DNA of 64,000 nucleotides, from the NCBI GenBank assembly GCA_000283575.1, contig AP012044.1:3100001-3164000 (forward strand), written 5' to 3'. Position 1 is the first letter of the stretch, and every line of letters begins with the position of its first letter. Origin of the DNA: Oscillibacter valericigenes Sjm18-20 (GTDB lineage Bacteria > Bacillota > Clostridia > Oscillospirales > Oscillospiraceae). A program made the position numbers and the translations under genes. The notes under the pieces were generated by a model. That model was given only the letters and a program-made list of their open reading frames with translations. It was not told the DNA's origin and did not search any database. This document shows, piece by piece, positions 52,933-62,344 of the stretch.

Positions 52933-54552
52933 ATGAATGAAAGGAAACAAAAATTGCTTAAAATTGAAGGCCTGAAGCAACGGCCCGGACGGGGGCCGCG
53001 GGAGTTGGTTCGGGAAGCCGCCCGTCTTCTGCGGGTCCGTGAAAACGATATTAAATCCATTCACGTCCTGCGCCGAAGTGTGGATGCCCGAGAGGACGTG
53101 GAACTGGTATACACCGTGGCGGTGGACATTGACGAGGAAGAAAAGGTCCTGCGCCGCATTCATAATAAAAAGGTATCCCGCTATGTCCCCGTCCCGGCCT
53201 ATGCTCTGCCGGGACAGACAGCCCCGCCAAAGCTTTCGCCGGTGGTGGTGGGCGCGGGACCCGCGGGGCTGTTTGCCGCGCTGGTACTGGCAAGGGCCGG
53301 GGTTAAGCCCATCCTGCTGGAACGCGGCAGGACCGTGGAGCAACGTCAGGCGGACGTGGAACGGTTCTGGCGGACCGGAGAGTTGGATGTCCGGTCCAAC
53401 GTCCAGTTCGGAGAGGGCGGCGCGGGCGCGTTTTCCGACGGAAAGCTGAATACCGGCACCAAAGACCCCCGCCACCGCTTTATTCTGGAGGAGCTGGTCT
53501 CCTGTGGTGCGCCGGAGGACATTTTGAGCGACGCAAAGCCCCACGTGGGGACGGACATGCTCCACATCGCGCTTAAAAACCTTCGTGAGGAACTGCTGCG
53601 TCTGGGAACAGACATCCGGTTCGAATCTCGGCTGACGGGGCTTCGGGCAGAAAACGGCGGCCTTGCCGGAATCACCGTGGAGGGTCCGGAGGGCGCGTAC
53701 GCGCTCCCCTGCCGTCAACTCATCCTGGCGGTGGGACACTCGGCCCGGGACACCTTTGAAATGCTCCATGCCGCTAAGGTCCCCATGGAGGCAAAGCCTT
53801 TTGCCGTGGGCGTACGCATTGAGCATTTACAGGCGGACATGGATGCGGTACAATATAAAAAATACGCGGGCCATCCGGGCCTTCCTGTCTCCACCTACAA
53901 GCTCTCCTGCCACCTGCCCAATGGCCGGGCCGCCTACTCCTTCTGTGTCTGCCCCGGCGGCGAGGTGGTTGCCGCCGCGTCGGAGGAAAATCAGGTGGTC
54001 ACAAACGGAATGAGCTGCTTTGCCCGTGACGGGGAGAACATCAACGGAGGCTTTTTGGTAAATGTGACGCCGGAGGATTTTGGCGGAGGTGACCCGTTGG
54101 CGGGCGTAGAGTTCCAGCGGGAGCTTGAGGATGCCGCGTTCCGTCTGGGCGGCGGCGGTTACCGCGCCCCAGCCCAGCGAGTGGAGGATTTTCTTGCAAA
54201 CCGCCCATCCGTCGGTCCCGGAGGGGTAACACCCACCTACCGTCCCGGCGTAAAATGGACAAATCTGCGGGAATGCCTTCCGGATTTCATATGCGATACG
54301 CTGGCTCAGGCGCTGCCGATCCTTGACCGGAAACTCCGGGGTTATGCCGCGCCGGACGCCGTTTTGACCGCAGTGGAGAGCCGTAGCTCGTCCCCCGTCC
54401 GCCTTCCCCGCGACCAATCGGGGCAGAGCATTCTTAGGGGCCTGTACCCCTGCGGCGAGGGAGCCGGATACGCCGGAGGCATTCTCTCCGCCGCAGCGGA
54501 CGGCATGCGGTGCGCCGAAAAAATTGTTGAAACGCTCCAACAGCCATTTTAA
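52933..54552 (+). CDS. FAD-dependent dehydrogenase (COG2509 type)
   Basis: A 539-residue flavoprotein. After an N-terminal basic domain (about 1-95), the dinucleotide motif VVVGAGPAGLFAALVLARAG lies near residue 103, then ERG, a QFGEGGAGAFSDGKLNTG stretch typical of the group, and the C-terminal FAD segment LYPCGEGAGYAGGILSAAADG. The reaction is unknown. Two starts are possible: ATG 52933 without a good ribosome site, or TTG 52954 preceded by GAAAGGAAA, giving 532 residues. It heads a three-gene operon; the next gene starts 14 bp downstream. Confidence 0.85.
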   Translation: MNERKQKLLKIEGLKQRPGRGPRELVREAARLLRVRENDIKSIHVLRRSVDAREDVELVYTVAVDIDEEEKVLRRIHNKKVSRYVPVPAYALPGQTAPPKLSPVVVGAGPAGLFAALVLARAGVKPILLERGRTVEQRQADVERFWRTGELDVRSNVQFGEGGAGAFSDGKLNTGTKDPRHRFILEELVSCGAPEDILSDAKPHVGTDMLHIALKNLREELLRLGTDIRFESRLTGLRAENGGLAGITVEGPEGAYALPCRQLILAVGHSARDTFEMLHAAKVPMEAKPFAVGVRIEHLQADMDAVQYKKYAGHPGLPVSTYKLSCHLPNGRAAYSFCVCPGGEVVAAASEENQVVTNGMSCFARDGENINGGFLVNVTPEDFGGGDPLAGVEFQRELEDAAFRLGGGGYRAPAQRVEDFLANRPSVGPGGVTPTYRPGVKWTNLRECLPDFICDTLAQALPILDRKLRGYAAPDAVLTAVESRSSSPVRLPRDQSGQSILRGLYPCGEGAGYAGGILSAAADGMRCAEKIVETLQQPF

Positions 54553-54566
54553 AAGGAGGAATTAAA

Positions 54567-55529
54567 ATGAGCCGTACCATCTGCGTCGTCAATGAATTCA
54601 TCACCGAGACCCACAAAAAGCAGATCAACGACGCGGCGGAAAAGCACGGATTTTCCGTCCGCTACTACCAGACCAAGGAGGACGCCGCCGGGCACATGGC
54701 GGACTGCGAGGTGCTGTTTGGGCACTGGCGGTCCCTTTTGAAGGAGGCGCCCAACCTGAAATGGTATTGCTGCTCCTATGCGGGCGTGGACCCCTATCAG
54801 CCGCCGTTCCGGTTCCCGGAGGGCGTAATGCTGACTAATTCCTCGGGAGCCTACGGCGTCACCATCGCGGAACATATTCTGATGGTGACTCTGATGCTTC
54901 AGCGGAAGATGCTGGATTATACCAAAATTGTTCAAAAACACGACTGGACCAACGATCTGTCCATCCGCTCCATTCAGGGCAGCCGCCTGACGCTGCTGGG
55001 CACCGGCGACATCGGTACCACGTTTGCGAAGCGGGCCCGGGCGCTGGGTCCCGCGTCCATCATCGGCGTGAACCGCAGTGGGCGGGTTCCCGACACAGTG
55101 TTTGACCGCGTCGTTCCCATGACGGAGCTGGACAGCGTCCTTCCCGAAACCGAAATTCTCGTCATGGCTCTTCCCTCCACGCCGGAGACCCTTGGAATCA
55201 TGACCAGAGAGCGCATCGCACAGCTGTCCCCCACGTCCATTTTGATAAACGTGGGCCGCGGCACCGCCATCGACCAGGAGGCATTGATGGAGGCGCTGAA
55301 TTCCGGCAAGCTGGCCGGAGCGGCGCTGGACGTGATGGTACCGGAGCCTCTGCCCGCAGACCATCCCCTGTGGAACACTAAAAATCTGCTGCTAACGCCC
55401 CACGTGGCGGGAAACATGACTCTGGGCTACACCTGCGACAAAACGGTGGCCCTGTTCTGTGAGGATCTGGGGAACTATGCGGAGGGCAAACCTTTAAAGC
55501 ATCTTGTTGATTTGAAACGGGGGTATTAA
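54567..55529 (+). CDS. D-2-hydroxyacid dehydrogenase
   Basis: NAD(P)-dependent dehydrogenase of 320 residues. The Rossmann motif is LLGTGDIGTTFAKRARALG (about 142-160), the substrate arginine is in INVGRGTAIDQEAL, and the catalytic His in LLLTPHVAGNM. It reduces 2-oxo acids such as hydroxypyruvate, glyoxylate or phenylpyruvate-type compounds; the exact one is not shown. AGGAGG precedes the ATG. Tightly packed between the FAD dehydrogenase and the iron alcohol dehydrogenase (1 bp gap). Confidence 0.9.
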   Translation: MSRTICVVNEFITETHKKQINDAAEKHGFSVRYYQTKEDAAGHMADCEVLFGHWRSLLKEAPNLKWYCCSYAGVDPYQPPFRFPEGVMLTNSSGAYGVTIAEHILMVTLMLQRKMLDYTKIVQKHDWTNDLSIRSIQGSRLTLLGTGDIGTTFAKRARALGPASIIGVNRSGRVPDTVFDRVVPMTELDSVLPETEILVMALPSTPETLGIMTRERIAQLSPTSILINVGRGTAIDQEALMEALNSGKLAGAALDVMVPEPLPADHPLWNTKNLLLTPHVAGNMTLGYTCDKTVALFCEDLGNYAEGKPLKHLVDLKRGY

Positions 55530-55530
55530 A

Positions 55531-56709
55531 ATGGAAAACTTCACTTTTTACGCGCCTACTCTGTTTGCTTTTGGCGACGGAGAGGAACGGCGCACCGGAA
55601 AGCTGGTGCAGCAATTCGGAGGTACGAAGGCCCTGTTGGTCTCCGGCGGCGGGTCGGTGAAGCGGAACGGGGCCTATGACGCGGTGACTGCCTCTTTGAA
55701 TGCGGCGGGCGTCCCCTTCGCGGAGATCTCCGGCATACAGGCCAATCCCCGCAGCGGAAAGGTCTATGAGGGGATCGAACTTTGTCGGAAAGAGGGCGTC
55801 GATTTTCTGCTGGCTCTGGGCGGCGGCTCTGTAATTGACACGGCGAAGGCTATTGCCATGGGCACAGGTTACAACGGCGACTTCTGGGATTTCTTTTCCG
55901 GAAAAAGCCCAATCACGGATGTTTTGTCGGTGGGTGTGGTTCTGACCATTGCAGCGGCCGGGTCCGAGGGGTCCGACAGCTGCGTCATCACCCTGGAAGA
56001 AGGAAATTTGAAATGGGGCTGCCCAAAGTCAGACCTGATCCGTCCGAAATTTGCGGTGCTGGACCCCCGGTTCACCTGTTCCCTGCCCCCCTATCAGACC
56101 GCCAGCGGAGCAACGGATATGTTTGCCCATATCTGTGAGCGGTATTTTACCAACACGGCGGATGTGGAGGTCACGGACCGGCTATGTGAGGCTTTGATGA
56201 AAACCATCGTCTCCGCCGCGCCAAAAGCTCTGGAAAACCCAGGCGACTACGCCGCCCGGGCGGACCTCATGTGGGCGGGAATGCTGGCTCACAACAACTC
56301 CTGCGGCGTGGGCCGGGTGCAGGACTGGGCCAGCCACCAAATTGAGCATGAACTCTCCGCGTTCTATGACTGCGCCCACGGAGCAGGTCTGGCGGTGGTC
56401 ATGCCCGCGTGGATGGAATACGTTCTGCCCCATGACGTAAACCGGTTCGCCCAGTTCGCCGTCCGGGTGTGGGGCTGCGACATGGACTATGTCCACCCGG
56501 AGATCACCGCAAAGGATGGCATCGCCCGGTTCCGGGCATTCCTGAAGTCCATCGGGATGCCTGCAACATTGTCGGAGGTGGGCGCAAAAGCAGCGGACAT
56601 CCCCGCCATGACGGCTCACCGGGCGGAAAAGCCCAGCGCTTTCCCCTTTGGCAATTTCGTGAAGATTGGCCCGGAGGAAATGACCGCCATTCTCCATTTG
56701 GCAGAATAA
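55531..56709 (+). CDS. Iron-containing alcohol dehydrogenase (butanol dehydrogenase-like)
   Basis: Class III alcohol dehydrogenase of 392 residues, BdhA/YqhD type. NAD(P) motif LALGGGSVIDTAKAIA (about 91-106); metal ligands are in SGATDMFAHICERYF (Asp, His), ASHQIEHELSAF and YDCAHGAGLAVVMPAW. It reduces aldehydes to alcohols. Last gene of the operon. Its own terminator is separated from it by the IS insertion, at 57948. Confidence 0.92.
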   Translation: MENFTFYAPTLFAFGDGEERRTGKLVQQFGGTKALLVSGGGSVKRNGAYDAVTASLNAAGVPFAEISGIQANPRSGKVYEGIELCRKEGVDFLLALGGGSVIDTAKAIAMGTGYNGDFWDFFSGKSPITDVLSVGVVLTIAAAGSEGSDSCVITLEEGNLKWGCPKSDLIRPKFAVLDPRFTCSLPPYQTASGATDMFAHICERYFTNTADVEVTDRLCEALMKTIVSAAPKALENPGDYAARADLMWAGMLAHNNSCGVGRVQDWASHQIEHELSAFYDCAHGAGLAVVMPAWMEYVLPHDVNRFAQFAVRVWGCDMDYVHPEITAKDGIARFRAFLKSIGMPATLSEVGAKAADIPAMTAHRAEKPSAFPFGNFVKIGPEEMTAILHLAE

Positions 56710-56739
56710 ATAAGCAGGAGCGAGGTGCTTTCTTGAACT

Positions 56740-56787
56740 GCCCCCCATTGTTATTCAGTATATCATACTGTCTAACAATTGGGGGGC
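56740..56787 (+). terminator. Long hairpin at the upstream end of the IS3 copy
   Basis: GCCCCCC + ATTGTTA (56740-56753) pairs with TAACAAT + GGGGGGC (56773-56787), and CAGTA/TACTG extends it inside; a TTTTCT tract follows. It sits just before the transposase start and can stop transcripts entering from the host operon. Confidence 0.8.
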
Positions 56788-56793
56788 TTTTCT

Positions 56794-57141
56794 ATGCCAA
56801 GGGGGATACCGAACAAGGGATACACGGCAGAATTTAAGCAAGAAGTGATTGAAACCATGCAGCGAGAGCATTTGAATTATGTGGAAACGGACAAGCGGAT
56901 TCAGATTAGGCACAAAAGGGTTCAGGATTGGGAACGCATTTTCTTAACCTACGGGACAGAGGGTTTTTGCATGGAACGCCGTGGACGCGGAGGTAAAGGT
57001 CAACCAGCAAAGCTGCCAGAGAACGTAGAGGAAGACTTACTTGCGGAAGTACAGCGCCTTAGGGCGGAGAATGCATACTTAAAAAACTTGCAGGCCTTGG
57101 TTTTGAAAGACGAGCGGCGCCAGCACAAAAAGCGTTGGTGA
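56794..57141 (+). CDS. IS3-family transposase OrfA
   Basis: A 115-residue OrfA. It begins MPRGIPNKGYTAEFKQEVIE; HTH and a leucine-rich helix follow (EDLLAEVQRLRAENAYLKNLQALVLKDER). The ATG at 56794 lies after the hairpin and the frame ends 7 bp into the orfB frame. It appears intact, but its partner is not. Confidence 0.8.
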   Translation: MPRGIPNKGYTAEFKQEVIETMQREHLNYVETDKRIQIRHKRVQDWERIFLTYGTEGFCMERRGRGGKGQPAKLPENVEEDLLAEVQRLRAENAYLKNLQALVLKDERRQHKKRW

Positions 57142-57840
57142 TTCAAGGACTGAGGCAAACATTTTCGCTGGATATTCTTCTTGAAATCGCTCAGCTTCCG
57201 CGCTCAACCTGCTACTACCATACAAAGAGGCTGGCCGGAAGAACAAAGGCCGCCTATGGCTATCGCCGAATCACGGCTGCATTTCGGCAACAGGGTTTCG
57301 TACTGAACCACAAGACGGTTCATGAAGGAGTTAGGGCTGATCTGTCGTGTACGGATGAAAAAGCATCGTTCCTACAAGGGTGAAGTGGGTAAAATTGCGT
57401 CAAACTTGCTGAACCGGAACTTTGAAGCTGAAAAGCCGAATCAAAAGTGGGTGACGGATGTGACAGAGCTCAATCTGTTCGGACAAAAACTCTATCTGTC
57501 ACCGATCCCTGACCTGTGCAGTCGGGATATTGTGAGTTACTCATTTTGCATTTCCATCAGGGCTGGACTACCAGCACAAGAAATACCAAAGAATGCTCGC
57601 AGGAAGGGAATTCGGCAGAGCATGAGCCGCAAAGGAAACTGCCTGGACAACGCCGTAATTGAAAATTTCTTTGGTCTGCTTAAAAGCAAACTTCTCTATT
57701 TGCAAGATTTCGTCTCAATGGAGCACTTCAAGCGAGAGTTGGTTGACTATCTTGATTATTACAACAACTGCCGCAGCAAGGCAAAGTTAAAGGGCCTGCC
57801 GCCTGCTATTTACAGGCAACAAGCCCTCTTAACCGCTTGA
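57135..57840 (+). pseudogene. IS3-family transposase OrfB, frameshifted and internally deleted
   Basis: The first frame gives GLRQTFSLDILLEIAQLPRS and AAYGYRRITAAFRQQGFVLN, then breaks near 57310-57325. The second frame resumes at MKELGLICRVRMKKHRSYKG, with the first catalytic Asp in WVTDVTELNLFGQKLYL and Glu in DNAVIENFFGLLKSK. The HSDQG segment with the second Asp is gone; SIRAGLPAQEI joins displaced sequence. It cannot be active on its own. Confidence 0.85.
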
Positions 57841-57947
57841 CAAAATATTTGTCTAACTTTTCGGGGTCAATTCATTCTCCTCTCGCTCCTTTCTCCGGCA
57901 TTTCCATAACCTGAGCACGTCAGGCGGAGTCTCCCTGCAAGTCAAAG

Positions 57948-57984
57948 CCCCAGAATTGCGCTTGACGCAATTCTGGGGTTTTTT
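57948..57984 (+). terminator. Strong terminator between convergent genes
   Basis: 13-bp perfect stem (57948-57960 with 57966-57978), loop CTTGA, then six T on the plus strand. It was probably the end of the FAD dehydrogenase-hydroxyacid dehydrogenase-alcohol dehydrogenase operon before the IS3 insertion. Confidence 0.9.
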
Positions 57985-58018
57985 CCGATTAATATCACTG
58001 GCCGGGCACCTTTCCCGG

Positions 58019-59458
58019 TTAATATGCGACGCCCCAGTAGATGTCGGTTTTGCAGGGTTTGCCGCAGACGGGACACACGCCCTCTGTCCCGGACTGGACC
58101 AGAGGCATGCAGCGGGAAGAAACGCCCGCCTGCTCCTTCATGGCCATCTCGCATTCCAAAGAGCCGCACCACTTGGAGCGGAGGAAGCCGCCTTTGCCTT
58201 CGGCGATCGCCTTTGCCTCAGCGGGGGACTTAATATCAAAGGTGTTGTCCTCTCGGTTTTTCAGAGCCACAGCATACAGGTTGTCGTGCACCTCGTCCAG
58301 CAGCTTCCCGACCGCCGTTTCCAGCTCCGCCAGCGGCACGGACACCTTCTCACCGGTATCCCGGCGCGCCACCACACACTGCCCCTGCTCGATGTCCCTG
58401 GGGCCGATCTCCACGCGCACAGGCACGCCCTTCATCTCGTACTCCGCAAACTTCCAGCCGGGGGAGTTGTCAGAATCGTCCAGCTTCACCCGGAATCCGG
58501 CGTCCAGCAGACGCTTTTTCAGGCCCTCCGCCGCGTCCAGCACACCTTTCTTGTGCATCGCCACGGGAATGACCACCACCTGAACCGGGGCAATCCGGGG
58601 CGGCAGGACAAGGCCGTTGTCGTCGCCGTGGGTCATGATGATGCCGCCGATGATACGGGTGGAAAGTCCCCAGGAGGTCTCATAGGGGTGGGTCAGCTGG
58701 TTGTTTTTATCCGTAAAGGTAATATCAAAGGCGGTGGGAAAGCCGTTGCCGAAATAGTGGCTGGTACCGCCCTGAAGCGCCTTATGATCGTGCATCATGC
58801 ACTCAATGGTATAGGTGGCCTCCGCCCCGGCGAACTTTTCCTTGTCCGTCTTCCGACCCCGGATCACCGGCATGGCCAACACGTTTTCGCAGAAGGAGGC
58901 ATAGCACTCCAGTTGCTGCTCCGTCTCGCAGATGGCCTCCTCAGCCGTGGCATGGATCGTGTGCCCCTCCTGCCACAAAAACTCCCGGTGGCGCAGAAAG
59001 GGGCGGGAGGTCTTCTCCCACCGCAGCACGCTGCACCACTGATTGTATAGCATCGGCAGGTCGCGCCAGGAGTGAACAACCCGGCTCCAGTGGTCACAGA
59101 ACAGCGTCTCGGAGGTGGGGCGGATGCACAGCTTTTCATCCAGCTTCTCACTGCCGCCCATGGTAACCCACGCGCACTCGGGCGCAAAGCCAGTGACGTG
59201 ATCCTTTTCTTTTTGCAGCAGGGATTCGGGAATCAGCATGGGCATGGAGACGTTGGTGTGGCCCGTCTTCTTAAACTCCCCGTCTAGAATGCTCTGAATG
59301 TTCTCCCAGATGGCGTAGCCATATGGCCGCAGGACGAACATCCCCTTCGTGCTGGTGTAATCGATCAGTTCCGCCTTTTTGCACACATCGGTATACCACT
59401 GGGCGAAATCGGTATCCCGGGACGTGATGGCGTCCACCTGTCTTTTGTCCTGTGCCAT
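58019..59458 (-). CDS. proS: Prolyl-tRNA synthetase, short archaeal/eukaryotic-type
   Basis: Class II aminoacyl-tRNA synthetase of 479 residues, lacking the bacterial editing insertion. Motif 2 and surroundings are visible: IRPTSETLFCDHWSRVVHSW and FLRHREFLWQEGHT; motif 3-like GLSTRIIGGIIMTHGDDNG; a C-terminal zinc-type CPVCGKPC. The ATG at 59458 is preferred over one 9 nt upstream that overlaps the AAGGA site. It follows a MATE gene by 5 bp. Confidence 0.95.
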   Translation of the reverse strand: MAQDKRQVDAITSRDTDFAQWYTDVCKKAELIDYTSTKGMFVLRPYGYAIWENIQSILDGEFKKTGHTNVSMPMLIPESLLQKEKDHVTGFAPECAWVTMGGSEKLDEKLCIRPTSETLFCDHWSRVVHSWRDLPMLYNQWCSVLRWEKTSRPFLRHREFLWQEGHTIHATAEEAICETEQQLECYASFCENVLAMPVIRGRKTDKEKFAGAEATYTIECMMHDHKALQGGTSHYFGNGFPTAFDITFTDKNNQLTHPYETSWGLSTRIIGGIIMTHGDDNGLVLPPRIAPVQVVVIPVAMHKKGVLDAAEGLKKRLLDAGFRVKLDDSDNSPGWKFAEYEMKGVPVRVEIGPRDIEQGQCVVARRDTGEKVSVPLAELETAVGKLLDEVHDNLYAVALKNREDNTFDIKSPAEAKAIAEGKGGFLRSKWCGSLECEMAMKEQAGVSSRCMPLVQSGTEGVCPVCGKPCKTDIYWGVAY

Positions 59459-59463
59459 ATTCT

Positions 59464-60918
59464 TCATTCCTTTATATTTATAGTATCAACATTGTTTTGG
59501 GGTTTCACTGGATTCTTATTGTATCCAGTCTGCGGGAAATTGTCAACTGGTTCGCATCCGGCATCAGCGGCCGCCGCTTTCTTCATTCTCCCGAACGCTC
59601 TGAGCATCAGAGGCACCGCCGTGGTAAAAGACAGTATATCCGCCATTGGCTGCGCTAGAAGGATACCCCACAAATCAAAAAGCCGCGGCAAAAGCAGCAC
59701 CGCCGGAATGAAAAACACCCCCTGTCGGGCGGCGGCGAGAAATGTTGCGGGTCCGGTATCCCCGATGGTCTGCAGCGTCATATTGCTGAACACCACCCAG
59801 CCGGAGAGCAGGAAGCCCACGCATTGGCACCGCATGGCTAACGCACCCACCCGGACCACCTCCGGGTCGTTCCGGAACAGCGCCACCACCTCCGGCGCGA
59901 AAGCCACGCCCAACGCACACACCACCGCCAAAAACGCGGTGCCCCACTTCACGCAAAACCAGAAGCCCTGCCTCACCCGGTGATAGAGCTTCGCTCCGTA
60001 GTTGAATCCGCAAACCGGCTGAAAGCCCTGTCCAAAGCCGATCAGGGCGGAGCCACCGAACATCATCACCCGGGTCACCACCGCCATGGCGGCAATCACC
60101 GTATCGCCGTAGCCTCGGGCGGACCGATTCAGGCAAACGGTAGCAAGGCTGGCAAGGCCCTGTCGGGCCAGGGACGGCAGACCGCCCCTGACGATCTCCT
60201 TCAGGTAAAAAAGCTTTACATGCGCCTCCCTTAAATGGGGCCTCAGGTTTCCACCCCGGCCGCACTGCCACAGCAACAGGCAAAAGCTGGCGAACTGGCT
60301 CAAAATCGTGGCCAGCGCCGCGCCGGAAACGCCCATGTCCAATACGAAGATGAAGACCGGGTCCAACGCAATATTCATCACCGCCCCAGCGGAGATTCCC
60401 ACCATGCCATAGGCCGCGCTGCCCTGAAACCGCAACTGGTTATTCAGTACCAGCGACGCCGTCATCCACGGCGCGCCGGCCAGAATAATACGCATATAGT
60501 CTCTTGCGTAAGGCAGGATGGTGGGCGTCGCACCCAGCAGGTTGGCAAGGGGCGTCAAAAAAATTTCACCCAGCACGCACAGCACCCCGCCCGCCAGCAG
60601 CGCCAACGTGAACCCCGTGGAGGACATCCGCCGGGCCTCCCCCATGTCCTGAGCGCCCATCTTTCGGGAGATATAATTGCCAGACCCATGGCCAAAGAAA
60701 AAACCGATGGCCTGAATTACCGCCATCAGGGAAAACACCACACCCACCGCTCCGGTGGCGCTGTTGCTGTTCAATTTTCCAACGAAATAAGTATCCGCCA
60801 TATTGTAGATCGACGTCACCAGCATACTGATGATGCAGGGTGCGGCCAACTCACAGATCAGCCGCCCCACAGGCTCCGTGGTCATTCGAATATATTTTTT
60901 CCCCTGGTATTCCTCCAC
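59464..60918 (-). CDS. MATE-family efflux transporter
   Basis: Membrane exporter of about 484 residues with 12 spans. Recognisable parts: PVGRLICELAAPCIISMLVTSIYNMADTYFVG, GFFFGHGSGNYISRKMG and in the second half GSALIGFGQGFQPVCGFNYGA. MATE proteins expel cationic drugs with Na+ or H+. The GTG at 60918 is chosen as start because GGGGGAAAA lies nine bases upstream; an ATG 33 nt later is possible. Same operon as proS. Confidence 0.9.
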   Translation of the reverse strand: MEEYQGKKYIRMTTEPVGRLICELAAPCIISMLVTSIYNMADTYFVGKLNSNSATGAVGVVFSLMAVIQAIGFFFGHGSGNYISRKMGAQDMGEARRMSSTGFTLALLAGGVLCVLGEIFLTPLANLLGATPTILPYARDYMRIILAGAPWMTASLVLNNQLRFQGSAAYGMVGISAGAVMNIALDPVFIFVLDMGVSGAALATILSQFASFCLLLWQCGRGGNLRPHLREAHVKLFYLKEIVRGGLPSLARQGLASLATVCLNRSARGYGDTVIAAMAVVTRVMMFGGSALIGFGQGFQPVCGFNYGAKLYHRVRQGFWFCVKWGTAFLAVVCALGVAFAPEVVALFRNDPEVVRVGALAMRCQCVGFLLSGWVVFSNMTLQTIGDTGPATFLAAARQGVFFIPAVLLLPRLFDLWGILLAQPMADILSFTTAVPLMLRAFGRMKKAAAADAGCEPVDNFPQTGYNKNPVKPQNNVDTINIKE

Positions 60919-61062
60919 GCCATTTTTCCCCCTGTTTAAAATTATCAAATTTTTATGAATTCTACATGCCGCACACCCGCAAGAGGAGACCGCCCCGGTC
61001 CTTCGGACGAGGCGGTCAGGCCTGCGTAAAAGTATTTGTGGCGCTTCTTTGAACCCGCGCGG

Positions 61063-62028
61063 TCATCCGTGCCGGACAACCCGCCGCTCCTGAAGTGTGC
61101 GGGTAAACGCCGCGGCTTCCGCCGTGGCCTCCGCCAGCAGACGGAGAAACTTCTCCGCCTGAGGCGTTGCCTTGGTGTTTTTCGCCCGGAGCCAGCCCAG
61201 GCGCACATTACCCCTTCCCTCCAAGGGGATGGAGATCACCCGCTCGTCGCTCAGACCCGCAGTCAGAAGTCCGCTGCCGGTGGTAAACGCGTCTGTGGCC
61301 GCCAGCACCTCCATCATCGTCGTGCGGCTGTTGACGCAGATGTTTCTGTCCGGCTTTCGGTCTGGCAGCAATTGATATTCCTCGGAAAAATCCGCCGCCG
61401 CGCCCTGATCGTGCTCAAAACAGGCATAGGGATACTCCGCCAGCTTTGCCTCGGTCAAAGGAATGCAGCATGTCAGCGGATGTTCCCTACGGACATAGAT
61501 GCAAGGCGGCACCGCCGCCAGTTCGTGAAATTCCACGTCCTGAGCGTCCATCCGGCGGCGGATAATCTTCTCCGTCAGGTCCGAGATGAAAATCACGCCC
61601 ACGTCCGCCCGATGCTCGCACACATCCTGAATGACCGCATCCATCCCCGTCTCCCGGATAGACAGGCTGTAGCCCGGAGCATCCATGGCCTTCAGCAAGC
61701 GCAAAAAGGCATCCTCCGCAAAGGGATAGCGCTGGGTGGAGACAGAAAAACGCACTGGGGCCGGAGCAAACCGGGCGCTGGAATACAGACTCTCGATCCG
61801 GCGCTTCTGCTCCAAAAGAGAGATCGCATAGGAGACAAACTCCTCTCCTTCCGGCGTAAACTCCACGCCCCGGTTGCTGCGGTTGAAAAAGTGAATGCCA
61901 AGCTCGTCCTCCAGATCCCGGATGGCGGTGGAGATTCCGGACTGGGACAAAAACAGATGGTGCGCCGCCTTATTGATGGACCCGCACTTGCTGACCTCAA
62001 CCACATAAGAGAGCTGCTGGAAAGTCAT
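61063..62028 (-). CDS. LysR-family transcriptional regulator
   Basis: A 321-residue LTTR with a clear N-terminal HTH (CGSINKAAHHLFLSQSGISTAIRDLE) and the effector lobes. The start at 62028 follows GGGAGGAGGGG and begins MTFQQLSYVVEV as in the CysB/Cbl-like branch. It is divergent to the methionine gamma-lyase gene and so probably responds to a sulfur compound; the link is by position only. Confidence 0.9.
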   Translation of the reverse strand: MTFQQLSYVVEVSKCGSINKAAHHLFLSQSGISTAIRDLEDELGIHFFNRSNRGVEFTPEGEEFVSYAISLLEQKRRIESLYSSARFAPAPVRFSVSTQRYPFAEDAFLRLLKAMDAPGYSLSIRETGMDAVIQDVCEHRADVGVIFISDLTEKIIRRRMDAQDVEFHELAAVPPCIYVRREHPLTCCIPLTEAKLAEYPYACFEHDQGAAADFSEEYQLLPDRKPDRNICVNSRTTMMEVLAATDAFTTGSGLLTAGLSDERVISIPLEGRGNVRLGWLRAKNTKATPQAEKFLRLLAEATAEAAAFTRTLQERRVVRHG

Positions 62029-62153
62029 CGGACCCCTCCTCCCGAATCTGTTCACACTTTCATTATAAAAATTTTAGGGAACAATGTCAATTTATTATCT
62101 GAAAATTTGGGAACTGATTTTCGAAAAGATGCACTAACGCATTTGTGGAAAAG

Positions 62154-62176
62154 GTGCTATATTATAGATATAGTAC
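62154..62176. promoter_or_regulatory. LysR-type dyad upstream of the methionine gamma-lyase
   Basis: GTGCTATA (62154-62161) and TATAGTAC (62169-62176) are complementary in 7 of 8 positions with a 7-bp AT-rich centre, fitting the T-N11-A type of LTTR site. It lies in the 62029-62344 gap between the two divergent genes. Confidence 0.4.
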
Positions 62177-62344
62177 ATAAAAAATTATTTTATTTTTTAA
62201 AATGTATGGCAGTATTGTACAATTTTCATCGTAGCCGGCTATTTTCAGAAATTGAACCGCCGTTTTTTTGCTGGAACGCAGATCATTTTTTTAGTTGCAG
62301 TTGTCAAATTGCCCGCCCAGCGGGCCTGATGAAAGGATGGTACC

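Larger units (their letters stand above)
56734..57874 (+). mobile_element. Decayed IS3-family element with 4-bp target duplication
   Basis: Ends TGAACTG (56734) and, on the opposite strand, TGAATTG (57874), in partial inverted repeat. The bases TTCT directly precede the left end (56730-56733) and directly follow the right end (57875-57878), as expected from a target duplication. It carries orfA and a broken orfB. The insertion separates the alcohol dehydrogenase from its terminator. Confidence 0.8.
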
